Positions 1-7,903 of a stretch of DNA of 18,972 nt are shown in pieces; position 1 is the stretch's first letter, and the number at the start of each line of letters is the position of its first letter. The DNA is from DAONLM01 sp035406685 (GTDB lineage: Bacteria > Spirochaetota > GWE2-31-10 > MWDO01). Below the pieces are notes generated by a model. It searched no databases, had not been told where the DNA came from, and saw only the letters and a list, made by a program, of their open reading frames with translations. A program made the position numbers and the translations under genes. The DNA is taken from positions 1 to 18,972 of the forward strand of contig DAONLM010000029.1 of the NCBI GenBank assembly GCA_035406685.1, in the 5' to 3' direction.

Positions 1-7
1 ATTAAAT

Positions 8-511
8 ATGAAAGAATTTGATTTTGTATTGAATAAATCTCTATTCGATAAAATTAAAGATTTAAAAGATAAGAAAAATAAGGATCTTTCAGTTATTGTT
101 AGAGAAATAATTTTATTGATGATTCCGATTTTAAGGAAAAAACACCTTTATGAAAAGAGGAAGGAGAAGGATTATAAATTTATAAATGCCACTGAAAAGA
201 TAAGGGTGTTTTTGCCAGAAGAGGTGTATAATGAATTGAAACTTGTGCATGACCAGTTAAACTCATTTAGTATTGCAACTCTTATAAGGGAGTTGCTTGA
301 AGTATATTTTGCTGGCATTGAAACTTATGGGGAAGAGAAATTTATGAAGATGATACAAGAAATAAAAAATGAGATAGAGGGGTTAAAGACAAAAAAGGCT
401 TGTGTGGTGAAGGAGATGCCCCAAGATATCCCATGCACAACTGACTCTAACGACTACTTTTTACTCAAATTCAACTTAAATTTCTGCCTAAAAGAGATAA
501 AATTTTTATAA
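8..511 (+). CDS. Tandem ribbon-helix-helix protein, copy 1
   Basis: A 167-residue basic protein with two consecutive ribbon-helix-helix (RHH) patterns. RHH-1 spans about residues 4-42: strand FDFV, helix A about 11-23, helix B about 27-42. RHH-2 spans about 64-101: strand KIRVFLP, helix VYNELKLVHDQLN, then a helix with IATLIRELLEVYF. A basic linker (KKHLYEKRKEKDY) joins them. A charged, probably coiled-coil helix follows (106-128), then a variable segment and the tail FCLKEIKFL. RHH proteins bind DNA through the strand as dimers, so two units in one chain suggest a pseudo-dimer; a regulatory role is inferred. The start matches copies 2 and 3, which begin M-x-x-FDFV. The upstream control region lies outside the window. 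It is paralogous to the genes at 7280, 11118 and 16746. No enzymatic motif is visible. Assignment to RHH is by pattern, without a profile search. Confidence 0.85.
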   Translation: MKEFDFVLNKSLFDKIKDLKDKKNKDLSVIVREIILLMIPILRKKHLYEKRKEKDYKFINATEKIRVFLPEEVYNELKLVHDQLNSFSIATLIRELLEVYFAGIETYGEEKFMKMIQEIKNEIEGLKTKKACVVKEMPQDIPCTTDSNDYFLLKFNLNFCLKEIKFL

Positions 512-540
512 AATTAGTGATCTATCTAAAATTTGGTCAT

Positions 541-586
541 TTTATCTTTATTACTCAAAACTTATCCTTAGGCTAACTCTATACTT
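541..586 (+). repeat. Conserved 3' flank of RHH copy 1
   Basis: Starting about 30 bases after the RHH stop codon, this stretch contains TTTATTACTC, then ATCCTTAGGCTAACTCTAT. The same order of words occurs after copy 3 (11657-11707) and, in diverged form, after copy 2 (7204-7251). Function is unknown: it could be a degraded terminator, an RNA element, or the end of a duplicated cassette. Confidence 0.5.
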
Positions 587-633
587 TTTAAAAATAAAAT
601 CGCACTTAATATCTAAAATACTTTACTATTTAT

Positions 634-662
634 TTGACAAACCAACAAATTTCAATTATAAT
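634..662 (+). promoter_or_regulatory. Consensus sigma-70 promoter
   Basis: TTGACA at 634-639 and TATAAT at 657-662 are separated by exactly 17 bases, a perfect match to the consensus. Transcription should start near 669, giving a leader of about 34 bases to the ATG at 703. It probably drives the small membrane protein gene and mutL. Confidence 0.85.
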
Positions 663-702
663 TACGCTATACAAAAAATCTAAATGTTTAAAGGAGTTGA
701 GA

Positions 703-1140
703 ATGAAAGAACGATTTTTAAATATATTTTTATTTCTTATCTCATTGGTATTTATTGGATGTGGTATAATCTTAATGTTTTTTAATAAAATAGATCTGCT
801 CAAAATAGTATATACTAATTTTAACACTTTTCTAAAAGATGAAACAATTACAAGATTTTGTATCTCCCTTATTGGAACAATGATATTTACCTGGGGGATT
901 TTTTTCTTCCTTCTATCTGTTTTTACTGTAATGGAATTAAAATCTTCCAGCATTTACGGCTTTGTATTTTGGGGATTTACTTTTTGGGCTTTATCTTTGG
1001 CAATAATAGCCTTCCTGTATAAATTCTATTTTGCAATGATAGTTACTGGCATAATATATTCAATACTTTTTCTGCCATTCTTTCTTTCAATGCCAATGAA
1101 AAGTTCAAGTGGTGATGGTAAAGGGACAGCAAGGTCATAA
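703..1140 (+). CDS. Small four-helix membrane protein upstream of mutL
   Basis: A 145-residue protein I do not recognise. It is very hydrophobic, with four likely membrane segments at about residues 5-28, 52-77, 83-105 and 107-130, and a short hydrophilic Ser/Gly/Lys-rich C-terminus. The start is placed at ATG 703 because a strong ribosome site AAAGGAG lies 6-7 bases upstream; an in-frame ATG at 634 falls inside the -35 box and cannot be used. The gene follows a consensus promoter, and mutL begins 12 bases after its stop, so the two are very likely co-transcribed. A functional link to mismatch repair is not implied. No lipobox-type processing is expected despite the Cys near residue 20, because the segment looks like a normal membrane helix. 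Confidence 0.75.
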   Translation: MKERFLNIFLFLISLVFIGCGIILMFFNKIDLLKIVYTNFNTFLKDETITRFCISLIGTMIFTWGIFFFLLSVFTVMELKSSSIYGFVFWGFTFWALSLAIIAFLYKFYFAMIVTGIIYSILFLPFFLSMPMKSSSGDGKGTARS

Positions 1141-1152
1141 AATTATATATAG

Positions 1153-2856
1153 ATGAATAGAATAAGGCTATTAAGCGAAGATGTATATTCAAGAATTGCT
1201 GCTGGGGAAGTAATAGAGAGACCTGCTTCTGTTGTTAGAGAACTTCTTGATAATTCCATAGATGCTAATTCTACAGAAATTACTGTTATAGTAAAGAATG
1301 CCGGTATAGAAGAGATTACTGTTATTGATAATGGTGATGGAATTTTAAAAGAAGATATCCCCCTTGCCTTACAATGCCATGCAACAAGTAAGATAGAAAA
1401 AATTTCAGATCTTTATAAAATAGATACAATGGGTTTTAGAGGAGAAGCCTTATATTCAATTCAGAAAATTGCAAAGATTACTATATCATCAAATACTGAT
1501 CCAAGTGGTTTGACCCCGGGGTATAAAATTTCTAACTCTCAAAAAGATTTTATAATTGAAAATATACCATTTAAGAAAGGGACAAAGGTCCAAGTTTACG
1601 ATCTTTTTTACAATTTACCAGTAAGAAAAAGATTTTTAAAATCTAAAATTACAGAATTAAATCAGATTAAAAAGGTTGTAATAGATAAATCTCTTGCCAA
1701 TCTTAATATAAAATTTAAACTCATAAGTGATAATAAAATAATATTTTCAACCGATGGTGATAATAATTTTAAAAATACATTCTTTAAAATATATGATGAA
1801 AACAAATTCGAGATATTTGAATATGAAGAAAAAATAGATAGCGATTTAACCATAAAAATATATCATTCAGATATGAATATCTATTTCCCAACAAGAAAAT
1901 ATATGGATCTTTTTGTAAACAAAAGAAATGTCAACGTTAATTTTTTCTATTCAGCAGTTGATACTGGAATAAGAAATTACATCTCACAGAGTAGATATCC
2001 CCTTCTTTATGTTTTTATCACAATTGATCCATCCTTTATTGATATAAATATTCATCCAGCAAAAAAAGAGATAAAATTTTTTGATCAGCAAAAAATCTTT
2101 TCTCTAATAAAAGAGAGTGTCTCAAAGGCTTTTACTAATATAATTAAAGACAAAATTAAGCCATCAATTTCTTTAACCTCATTTGAAAAAAAAGAGATTT
2201 TACAAAAAGATATTTTTGATAATCTACAAAACCAAAATATAGAAAAGAGAATAGAAATTAATAATTTTATTGAAAATAAAACACAAAATATAGATAATCA
2301 ATATAAAATAGTTGGTGTTGTTTTCGAAACATACATTATAATAGAAAAACAGGATGAACTTTTATTTATTGACCAGCATGCCGCAATGGAAGCAATTCTA
2401 TATCACAGAAAAAAAGAACAATACATAAAAAAAGCCACAAGTGAAAAGCTGTTAATCCCAATCATTATAACTCTTAATAAATGGGATGATAAAATAGAAG
2501 AAAATCTTGAAAAATTAAATTCTTGTGGCTTTTTAATTGAACATAATGAGGCGACCACAATAACAGTAAGAGAGATACCATTAATCTTTTTAACTAAAGA
2601 TTATAATATTATAAGTGAAACAATAGAAGAATTTATAATCTCAAAAGAAGAAAAAAAAGATATTGTAGAAGAAATTTTAATCTCTGCCTCATGTAAGGAG
2701 GCTGTAAAAAAAGGGGATAGGCTTACTCTCAATGAGATTTTTGAACTTGTGGAATTATATTTTAAATATAATATAACAAATTGTCCTCATGGAAGACCTG
2801 TTCAATTCAGACTCGATAAAAATTCATTGGAAAAAGCTTTTCAAAGAAAAATGTGA
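1153..2856 (+). CDS. mutL: DNA mismatch repair protein MutL
   Basis: A 567-residue MutL. The N-terminal GHKL ATPase carries all expected motifs: ERPASVVRELLDNSIDA (about 22-38), IDNGDGI (about 58-64) and the ATSKI and GFRGEAL loop (about 77-101). The S5-like domain follows, with NVNFFYSAVD and INIHPAKKEI. The C-terminal dimerisation and endonuclease domain has DQHAAME at 407-413 (Asp, His and Glu of the metal site kept), SCKEAV with Cys514, and CPHGR at 544-548, so it probably nicks DNA, as MutL does in bacteria that lack MutH. In the usual DQHA-x2-E-x4-E motif the last Glu is His here. There is no clear ribosome site before ATG 1153, so translation may be coupled to the upstream gene 12 bases away. 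It ends stop-to-stop against a minus-strand gene. Confidence 0.97.
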   Translation: MNRIRLLSEDVYSRIAAGEVIERPASVVRELLDNSIDANSTEITVIVKNAGIEEITVIDNGDGILKEDIPLALQCHATSKIEKISDLYKIDTMGFRGEALYSIQKIAKITISSNTDPSGLTPGYKISNSQKDFIIENIPFKKGTKVQVYDLFYNLPVRKRFLKSKITELNQIKKVVIDKSLANLNIKFKLISDNKIIFSTDGDNNFKNTFFKIYDENKFEIFEYEEKIDSDLTIKIYHSDMNIYFPTRKYMDLFVNKRNVNVNFFYSAVDTGIRNYISQSRYPLLYVFITIDPSFIDINIHPAKKEIKFFDQQKIFSLIKESVSKAFTNIIKDKIKPSISLTSFEKKEILQKDIFDNLQNQNIEKRIEINNFIENKTQNIDNQYKIVGVVFETYIIIEKQDELLFIDQHAAMEAILYHRKKEQYIKKATSEKLLIPIIITLNKWDDKIEENLEKLNSCGFLIEHNEATTITVREIPLIFLTKDYNIISETIEEFIISKEEKKDIVEEILISASCKEAVKKGDRLTLNEIFELVELYFKYNITNCPHGRPVQFRLDKNSLEKAFQRKM

Positions 2857-3405
2857 TCATCTTAATCTAAAATCAAGTTCAACAAGTATGCCAGATCTAT
2901 TTTTCAAAACGACCCTATATTTCTCTGGTTGAAGGTTATTAAAATCTATGGAATATGTATTAAATTCTTTTTTTTCATATTCTAATTTATCAAGCATAAT
3001 TGTGCTAAAATTTACTGGATTTGAATATCTATCATATAGTTCCACCAATAAGTCATTATATAAAAGAGTATTCTTTTTATTAAGCATATTTTTTATCTGA
3101 ACTATGCATTGAAGAGAATCTTTTACACTACCCCTTTTTACACTGAGATTATAATAAAAATTGTTTCTTATAACTCCTTTTGATTTCCCTATAAAATAAT
3201 AATACCCAATAAATATTAAAAATATAAGGGTAAAATCAGCAAGAATGAATAAAAAACCCCTATTCTTTAAACAAAAAAAGCAGTTCTTTTTCTCATTTAC
3301 ATTATCATATTTCATAGCAAGTCTTTCTGCTCTATTATAATGAAATTTTACCTTCTGGCCATCAATTATTAACTCTGGCTCTTTATATTCTTCTTTTTTA
3401 GGCAT
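2857..3405 (-). CDS. Single-pass membrane protein, unknown function
   Basis: A 182-residue protein I do not recognise. A basic cytoplasmic N-terminus (about 1-48) contains CFFC at 42-45. One strong membrane helix lies at about 51-72 (FLFILADFTLIFLIFIGYYYF), and a soluble C-terminal domain of about 110 residues is probably extracytoplasmic. It may have an Ig-like or sandwich fold, judged only from its alternating hydrophobic strands. The start is ATG 3405, not the upstream in-frame TTG at 3420, because GGGAGG lies at proper distance before it. That ATG overlaps the stop of the NAD(P)HX repair gene as TAATG, so translation is coupled. It is the last gene of the four-gene unit. The stop codon TGA abuts the mutL TGA, the two together forming TGATCA. 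Confidence 0.75.
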   Translation of the reverse strand: MPKKEEYKEPELIIDGQKVKFHYNRAERLAMKYDNVNEKKNCFFCLKNRGFLFILADFTLIFLIFIGYYYFIGKSKGVIRNNFYYNLSVKRGSVKDSLQCIVQIKNMLNKKNTLLYNDLLVELYDRYSNPVNFSTIMLDKLEYEKKEFNTYSIDFNNLQPEKYRVVLKNRSGILVELDFRLR

Positions 3406-4883
3406 TATAGATCCTCCCAATAAGAAATCTTATCAATAAAATCAGTTATTCTATAACTTATATAATTATTTTTTAGATAAAAATTTCCTATTGTATAAAA
3501 AATTTTTATAGCATTTAAAATACTCTCAATCTCTGAAAATCCCTGCGAAATAAAACCAGTTATCAATCCACAAAGAATATCTCCAGAACCAGCTGTTGAT
3601 AGCAATCTATTTGGATTATCAATAACAATTACCTCCTCCTTTGGTGTTCCTATTATAATATCTACATCTTTCAAGATAAGATAAATATTAAATTTTTTAC
3701 AAATTTCTCTTACTGTTAGAACTGTTTTTTTACATAAAGAATCATAATAGTTTCCAAAAAACCTTTTAAATTCACCTGTATGAGGAGTGAGAATCGGTGG
3801 TTTAGAAAATTCATTTAATATAGATATATCAAAATTACTAAAAAATGAGGCATCCAGAATAAATTGTTTGTTAATGTAAAAAATATTTTTTAAGATATTC
3901 ATAGTCTCTTGGGAAATAGACAATCCAGGTCCAACTGCTATCGTAGAATATTTATCGAGATAATGATCTATATTTTCAATAGAATCAATAACCACTTCTG
4001 GTGAGATAGAATTTAGAAGGGGGATATCCCCCTTGTTTGTAAGAACTAAAGAAATGCCAGACCCAGATCTTAAAGCAGATAAAGCACTGAATATGATTGA
4101 TCCAGCCTTACCACTACTTCCACCAATAAATAAAGCAGATCCTTTACTATACTTGTTGACAAAATTATTTTTCTTGTTTTCAAATTTATAAGAATTTATA
4201 TCAATATAATAATTTTTCTCAAGATTAATATTATTTATATCAAATGAGATTTTTATATTTTCTATTATACCACAATATTTTCTTGAATTTATATTGAATA
4301 ACTCCTCTTTTAAGAAACCAATACTATATGTAAGATCGCTTTTTATCATCTTTCTATTATCACTATTTAGCCCAGAAGGTATATCAATTGCAACAATTGT
4401 CGTATTTGAATTATTTAGCACAGAAAAGATCTCATCTATCAATATATCATCTCTATATTTATAACCTATTCCAAAAATAGCATCAATTATTAAAGTATAA
4501 TTACCTATAAGATCTTTTAATTTTTCTACATTAATAAAATTAAAATCAAGTGTTTTAAGAATATCTTTTTGTAATTTAAACAACTCTGATTCATTCCTGT
4601 TTTCAAATATAAATATATCTATCTTAATTCCATCATTAAAAAAAATTTTTCTGGCAACAGCAAGACCATCTCCACCATTATTACCAGACCCAGCAATCAA
4701 TGCTATTTTATGAGAAGATAGATTAAAATTTCTTTTTAATCTCTCATAGATCAATGTCGCTGCCTCTTCCATTAAAAGAGAAGGGGGAATTTTATTAATA
4801 ACAAATGCCTTATTATCGAGTTCTTTTGCCTTTTCTATATTTATTATGTATTCATTTAATTTTAACAAAGACAATCTCTCCAT
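3405..4883 (-). CDS. nnrD: Bifunctional NAD(P)HX epimerase / dehydratase
   Basis: A 492-residue fusion that repairs hydrated NAD(P)H. The N-terminal half is the YjeF_N epimerase (NnrE type) with GSGNNGGDG at 65-73, DAIFGIG at 134-140 and IDIPSGLN at 166-173. The C-terminal half is the ribokinase-fold dehydratase (NnrD) with KGSALFIGGSSGKAGS (about 247-262), TPHTGEF at 366-372 and AGSGDILCG at 431-439, including the catalytic Asp435. The length fits the usual bacterial fusion of about 500 residues. ATG 4883 overlaps the preceding gene by 32 bases but has no ribosome site. GGAGAG just inside it could instead serve a TTG at 4868, shortening the protein by five residues. The gene sits third in the unit and is translationally coupled to the gene at 3405. 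Confidence 0.95.
   Translation of the reverse strand: MERLSLLKLNEYIINIEKAKELDNKAFVINKIPPSLLMEEAATLIYERLKRNFNLSSHKIALIAGSGNNGGDGLAVARKIFFNDGIKIDIFIFENRNESELFKLQKDILKTLDFNFINVEKLKDLIGNYTLIIDAIFGIGYKYRDDILIDEIFSVLNNSNTTIVAIDIPSGLNSDNRKMIKSDLTYSIGFLKEELFNINSRKYCGIIENIKISFDINNINLEKNYYIDINSYKFENKKNNFVNKYSKGSALFIGGSSGKAGSIIFSALSALRSGSGISLVLTNKGDIPLLNSISPEVVIDSIENIDHYLDKYSTIAVGPGLSISQETMNILKNIFYINKQFILDASFFSNFDISILNEFSKPPILTPHTGEFKRFFGNYYDSLCKKTVLTVREICKKFNIYLILKDVDIIIGTPKEEVIVIDNPNRLLSTAGSGDILCGLITGFISQGFSEIESILNAIKIFYTIGNFYLKNNYISYRITDFIDKISYWEDL
4017..4034. repeat. Perfect 18-bp palindrome inside the dehydratase gene
   Basis: AAGGGGGATATCCCCCTT is a perfect palindrome in coding sequence (Lys-Gly-Asp-Ile-Pro-Leu region). 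It is a symmetric version of the GATATCCC word found eight times in this window. Confidence 0.8.
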
Positions 4884-6066
4884 TTTTTAAATAATAAGAA
4901 TATACAAATCCACTTTTTACAACACTAAAATTAGAAAAATAATCAATCCCTTCTGGATATGTAACCTCAATATTTCTTATGTTTCTTCCAGAAAAATCAT
5001 AAATATTAAGACTGAATTTATTAAATACTGCCGATGTTAATGGCAATTCACTATCTTTTAAATATATATTTGAATCCAAATCAACTCCTATAAATTCTTT
5101 CATTGGCTTCATTATCATTTTATTATCGCCATAAAGACTCTTTATTGTCCTGTTTTCTGAAATCTTGGTAAGATCCATAAATTCTGGATTTACTTTAAAA
5201 AGAATTTTTTCGTATTTATTTGATCTTAATGAATATACAAATATCTTTTCATACATTGTCTCATATCTGATAATAGAGAAGTTTTCAATACTGGATTTTA
5301 TAAATTGACATATAACATAGACTTCATCTTCAAAATCACTCAATTTTATATCTACAAAATCAACAGTATACTCCATTTCAGAAGATAAAACAGGAATATC
5401 TTCCTTTATAAGTCTTGCCTTTTTGAGTAGCTTACCATCCTCAGAAAATTTATAAATATAAATGCCATCATCTAAATTCTCTTTAACAATTAAATTATTA
5501 CCATTGTCTACTTTTAATTCTGTAATAGCTGAAAATGGATCAGAATTTATACCATCTGTGCCTATAAAATTTAAAAAATTACCATTAGAATCAAATTTTA
5601 AAATTAATTGATCCTTGATGCCAATATTTTCAAACATTTTTTTATACTCTGGATCCCTATTAATAAAATAAATATTCTTTTTATTATCCACCTCTAATAG
5701 GACAGGATCTATAATTTTAAAATTTCTATACAACTTGGTATATATTACAAAATCTTCTGTTTCTGTTTTTTGAAGGTTTACCTCTTTAATATGCGGATTA
5801 TCTAATCCATTAAATAAAATAAAAATTACCTCACCTTTCTCTGTTACTTTCATTATCTTATTATTTATGGGATCCAGTATATAGAAAAAACCATCCTTAT
5901 ATGTGACTTTAAACATTTTATTATTAAGTCTCTCAAAACTACCTCCTATCTCATTTGTACCAAAACCAATTTTAATCGAAAATAGAGGCTTAAGTTCACT
6001 TTTCTCTTTCAGTAAACAGGAGAGATTTAATAGTAATAAGAAAATAATAAAATAGTTTTTTTTCAA
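4852..6066 (-). CDS. Beta-propeller lipoprotein
   Basis: A 404-residue exported protein. The N-terminus MKK plus a hydrophobic run ends in NLSC (Cys17), a relaxed lipobox of spirochaetal style. The rest shows repeated blade-like strands separated by Asp/Asn/Gly turns: FYILDPINNKIMKV, LILKFDSNGNFLNFIG, IYIYKFSEDGKLLKKA and NIYDFSGRNIRNIEV. The segment TDGINSDPFSAITEL recalls the spirochaetal six-bladed propeller lipoproteins (LIC_12708-like, from memory). The start is a TTG at 6066, forming TTGA with the stop of the TPR gene. It is supported by GGAGGAG just upstream, and no other start preserves the signal peptide. The probable location is a periplasmic or outer membrane face. Its coupling to the TPR lipoprotein suggests they act together; the partner or ligand is unknown. 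Confidence 0.85.
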   Translation of the reverse strand: MKKNYFIIFLLLLNLSCLLKEKSELKPLFSIKIGFGTNEIGGSFERLNNKMFKVTYKDGFFYILDPINNKIMKVTEKGEVIFILFNGLDNPHIKEVNLQKTETEDFVIYTKLYRNFKIIDPVLLEVDNKKNIYFINRDPEYKKMFENIGIKDQLILKFDSNGNFLNFIGTDGINSDPFSAITELKVDNGNNLIVKENLDDGIYIYKFSEDGKLLKKARLIKEDIPVLSSEMEYTVDFVDIKLSDFEDEVYVICQFIKSSIENFSIIRYETMYEKIFVYSLRSNKYEKILFKVNPEFMDLTKISENRTIKSLYGDNKMIMKPMKEFIGVDLDSNIYLKDSELPLTSAVFNKFSLNIYDFSGRNIRNIEVTYPEGIDYFSNFSVVKSGFVYSYYLKNGEIVFVKIK

Positions 6067-7058
6067 TTTTCTCCTCCCTGAAGATTGCTCTCTTTTAACC
6101 AGAATTTAATTATATCTGAATCCGGATAAAGAAGATAATATTCATTAATTAATTCTTTCATCTTTTGATAATCTTTAATTTCTTTAAGAATTACTAAATA
6201 TGTATCAACAAATTCTATTTCAATATTCTTTGCAATATCAAAACATTTTACAATGCTCTCCTTTGCTTCAATTAAATATTTCTCATCCCTGGATTCTTTA
6301 TACTTTTCAAATAAGAGATAAGAATACATGTTTAAAAGATACGGATCATCGGGAAATTTATTTAACCCATCTTTCAAAACTATTAAAGAAAAACTTTTAT
6401 ATTTTTCTATCTCATAAAGTGTATATGCATGATACAAAAAATATTCTGGCTTTAAAATGCCTGCTTTTACTATACTCTCCCAGATATCTTTAACATCATC
6501 CAGTTCTCTTCCAGTCTTTAAATAACATAAATACCTAAAAAATTTAGCATCATAATTCTTATAGTCAATATTAATTGCTCTTGTAAAGGAAATAATAGCT
6601 TTTTCATACTCTCTATTTTCATATTCAAGCATCCCTTTTTCAAACCAGATAATCGAAAAAAATTGATTTACTTTTAATGCCTCTGATATTTTTTGTTCTG
6701 CTAAATCTTTTTTATTTTGTATACGATACAATCTTGCAAGACCAGCATAGCAAAGAAGATTTTTTTTGTTTTTTTCCAGTAAAGAAAGAAATATTGCTTC
6801 TGCCTCTTTATATTTTTTAGTCTGTAATAAAAGCCACCCTTTTAATAATAATAGATCTTCATTATCTTTGTAAATAGTAAGAAATCTAAAAAGTTCTCTC
6901 TCCAATGCTTCATATTTTTTATCTAATAATAGCTGGGTCATTATTTTTATATTATTATCAAGACTCTTTTGGTTTTTATCATATATTATGGGAGTGGTAA
7001 TAGTTTTACAACTTATGAGTAAACAAATGATAATAAGAGAGATAACTTTTCTTCTCAT
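6063..7058 (-). CDS. TPR-repeat lipoprotein
   Basis: A 331-residue exported protein. MRRK plus a hydrophobic stretch ends in LLISC (Cys17), a good lipobox. Several tetratricopeptide-like helical pairs follow: LLLLKGWLLLQTKKYKEAEAIF, LLCYAGLARLYRIQNKKDLAEQ, IIWFEKGMLEYENREYEKAI and then YDAKFFRYLCYLKTGR. TPRs usually scaffold protein complexes, and here that would be at the cell envelope. The start is ATG 7058 because it gives a normal signal peptide and has AAGG nine bases upstream; longer in-frame starts begin at TTG or inside the leader. It is the first gene of a four-gene unit and overlaps the propeller gene by four bases. It may serve in envelope assembly, but nothing in the sequence fixes a specific task. 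Confidence 0.87.
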   Translation of the reverse strand: MRRKVISLIIICLLISCKTITTPIIYDKNQKSLDNNIKIMTQLLLDKKYEALERELFRFLTIYKDNEDLLLLKGWLLLQTKKYKEAEAIFLSLLEKNKKNLLCYAGLARLYRIQNKKDLAEQKISEALKVNQFFSIIWFEKGMLEYENREYEKAIISFTRAINIDYKNYDAKFFRYLCYLKTGRELDDVKDIWESIVKAGILKPEYFLYHAYTLYEIEKYKSFSLIVLKDGLNKFPDDPYLLNMYSYLLFEKYKESRDEKYLIEAKESIVKCFDIAKNIEIEFVDTYLVILKEIKDYQKMKELINEYYLLYPDSDIIKFWLKESNLQGGEN

Positions 7059-7109
7059 GGTAAAATACCTTAAAAATAAAAGCATAACTAAAAGCAAATT
7101 TTGTAAAAT

Positions 7110-7138
7110 TTTATAACTTTTTAAAGTAAAAATGTCAA
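7110..7138 (-). promoter_or_regulatory. Sigma-70 promoter of the lipoprotein / nnrD operon
   Basis: On the minus strand TTGACA (7138-7133) and TATAAA (7115-7110) are 17 bases apart. The expected start of transcription is near 7103, giving a leader of about 45 bases to ATG 7058. Confidence 0.8.
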
Positions 7139-7203
7139 GGGATATATAATTGTAAAGGAGTTTAAAGATATTCTAATTTATAAAATCAATTCTTCTAGTT
7201 TTT

Positions 7204-7251
7204 AAAAGATAGAATTATGTTAAGTTTAACTTTGAATTTGAGAAATAAAAT
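7204..7251 (-). repeat. Conserved 3' flank of RHH copy 2
   Basis: Read on the minus strand, this contains ATTTTATTTCTC, then AAACTTAACATAATTCTAT. It lies 29 or more bases after the RHH stop codon and aligns with the flanks of copies 1 and 3. Confidence 0.45.
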
Positions 7252-7279
7252 TAGAAAGTTTTAATATTTATTTGTATTG

Positions 7280-7780
7280 TTATAGAAATTTTATCTTACT
7301 TAGACAAAAATTCTCGTCGAGAGTAATTAAATAAATATATAGTTTTGCGATACTTGTGGGGATATCTCCACCCCACTTCTTTATCCCTTTCCCACTCTTC
7401 TTTATATTTTCTATCTTTACTTCAAGATCTTTTATTTTTTTCTCAAACTCAGTTTCGCCAAACCTCTCAATTCCTTCAAAATATGCCTCAATTATCTCAC
7501 GAACAAGAGTTGCCATGCTAAAAGTGTTGAGATGATCATGTATCATCTTCAGTTCATTATATAATTTCTCTGGCAGAAATACCTTAACTCTATAAGCTGC
7601 CATAACAACAGGATAATCCTTTTTTCTTCTTGCCTCCTTAAAATGTTTTTTTTCTAATACCGGAACCATCTTTAAGATTATTTCCCTTATTATTGTAGAA
7701 AATTTAATATTTCTTTTTAGAGCCATATTTTTAATTTTATTAAAAAGAGAATCTCCAACAACAAAATCAAATTTAAGCAT
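7280..7780 (-). CDS. Tandem ribbon-helix-helix protein, copy 2
   Basis: A 166-residue paralogue of the gene at 8-511. RHH-1 lies at about 4-42 (FDFV, SLFNKIKNM, STIIREIILKMVPVL). RHH-2 lies at about 64-101 (RVKVFLP, KLYNELKMIHDHLN, MATLVREIIEAYF). A charged helix follows at about 106-128, then a variable region containing GGDIP, then the tail FCLSKIKFL. The start is taken at ATG 7780, with GGAGG five bases upstream and the family N-terminus M-L-K-FDFV; an in-frame start nine codons earlier is not supported. It has the shared upstream block at 7798-7844. It probably binds DNA and may repress its own and its paralogues' promoters; that is inference. It is transcribed away from the large gene at 8134. 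Confidence 0.87.
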   Translation of the reverse strand: MLKFDFVVGDSLFNKIKNMALKRNIKFSTIIREIILKMVPVLEKKHFKEARRKKDYPVVMAAYRVKVFLPEKLYNELKMIHDHLNTFSMATLVREIIEAYFEGIERFGETEFEKKIKDLEVKIENIKKSGKGIKKWGGDIPTSIAKLYIYLITLDENFCLSKIKFL

Positions 7781-7797
7781 ACAAACCTCCTTAAAAT

Positions 7798-7844
7798 ATA
7801 TTCTCATATATTAATCACAAAATTTTTGAGAATATTCTTTACAA
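7798..7844 (-). promoter_or_regulatory. Shared RHH upstream block, copy 2
   Basis: On the minus strand the block runs TTGTAAAG, ATATTCTC, TTTTGTGATTAATATA and GAGAATAT, 17 bases before the start codon. ATATTCTC (7835-7828) and GAGAATAT (7805-7798) form a perfect 8-bp inverted repeat around the conserved core. Copies 3, 4 and 5 have the same block. A consensus -35/-10 pair with 17-base spacing is not present. A combined promoter and operator is inferred. Confidence 0.75.
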
Positions 7845-7903
7845 AATCTCACATGCTTTACAAAAAATTTAATATTTTTATATAAATAAACTTAATCGTC
7901 GAT

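Noticed and set aside
634..702. Upstream ATG at 634 as the start of the membrane protein
   Set aside because: It lies in the -35 box of a consensus promoter, so it would not be transcribed. ATG 703 has a strong ribosome site.
7150..7175. TTGTAAAGGA on the plus strand between the TPR operon and RHH copy 2, resembling the start of the shared RHH block
   Set aside because: Only the first ten bases match; the core TTTTGTGATTAATATA is missing and no gene follows on that strand.
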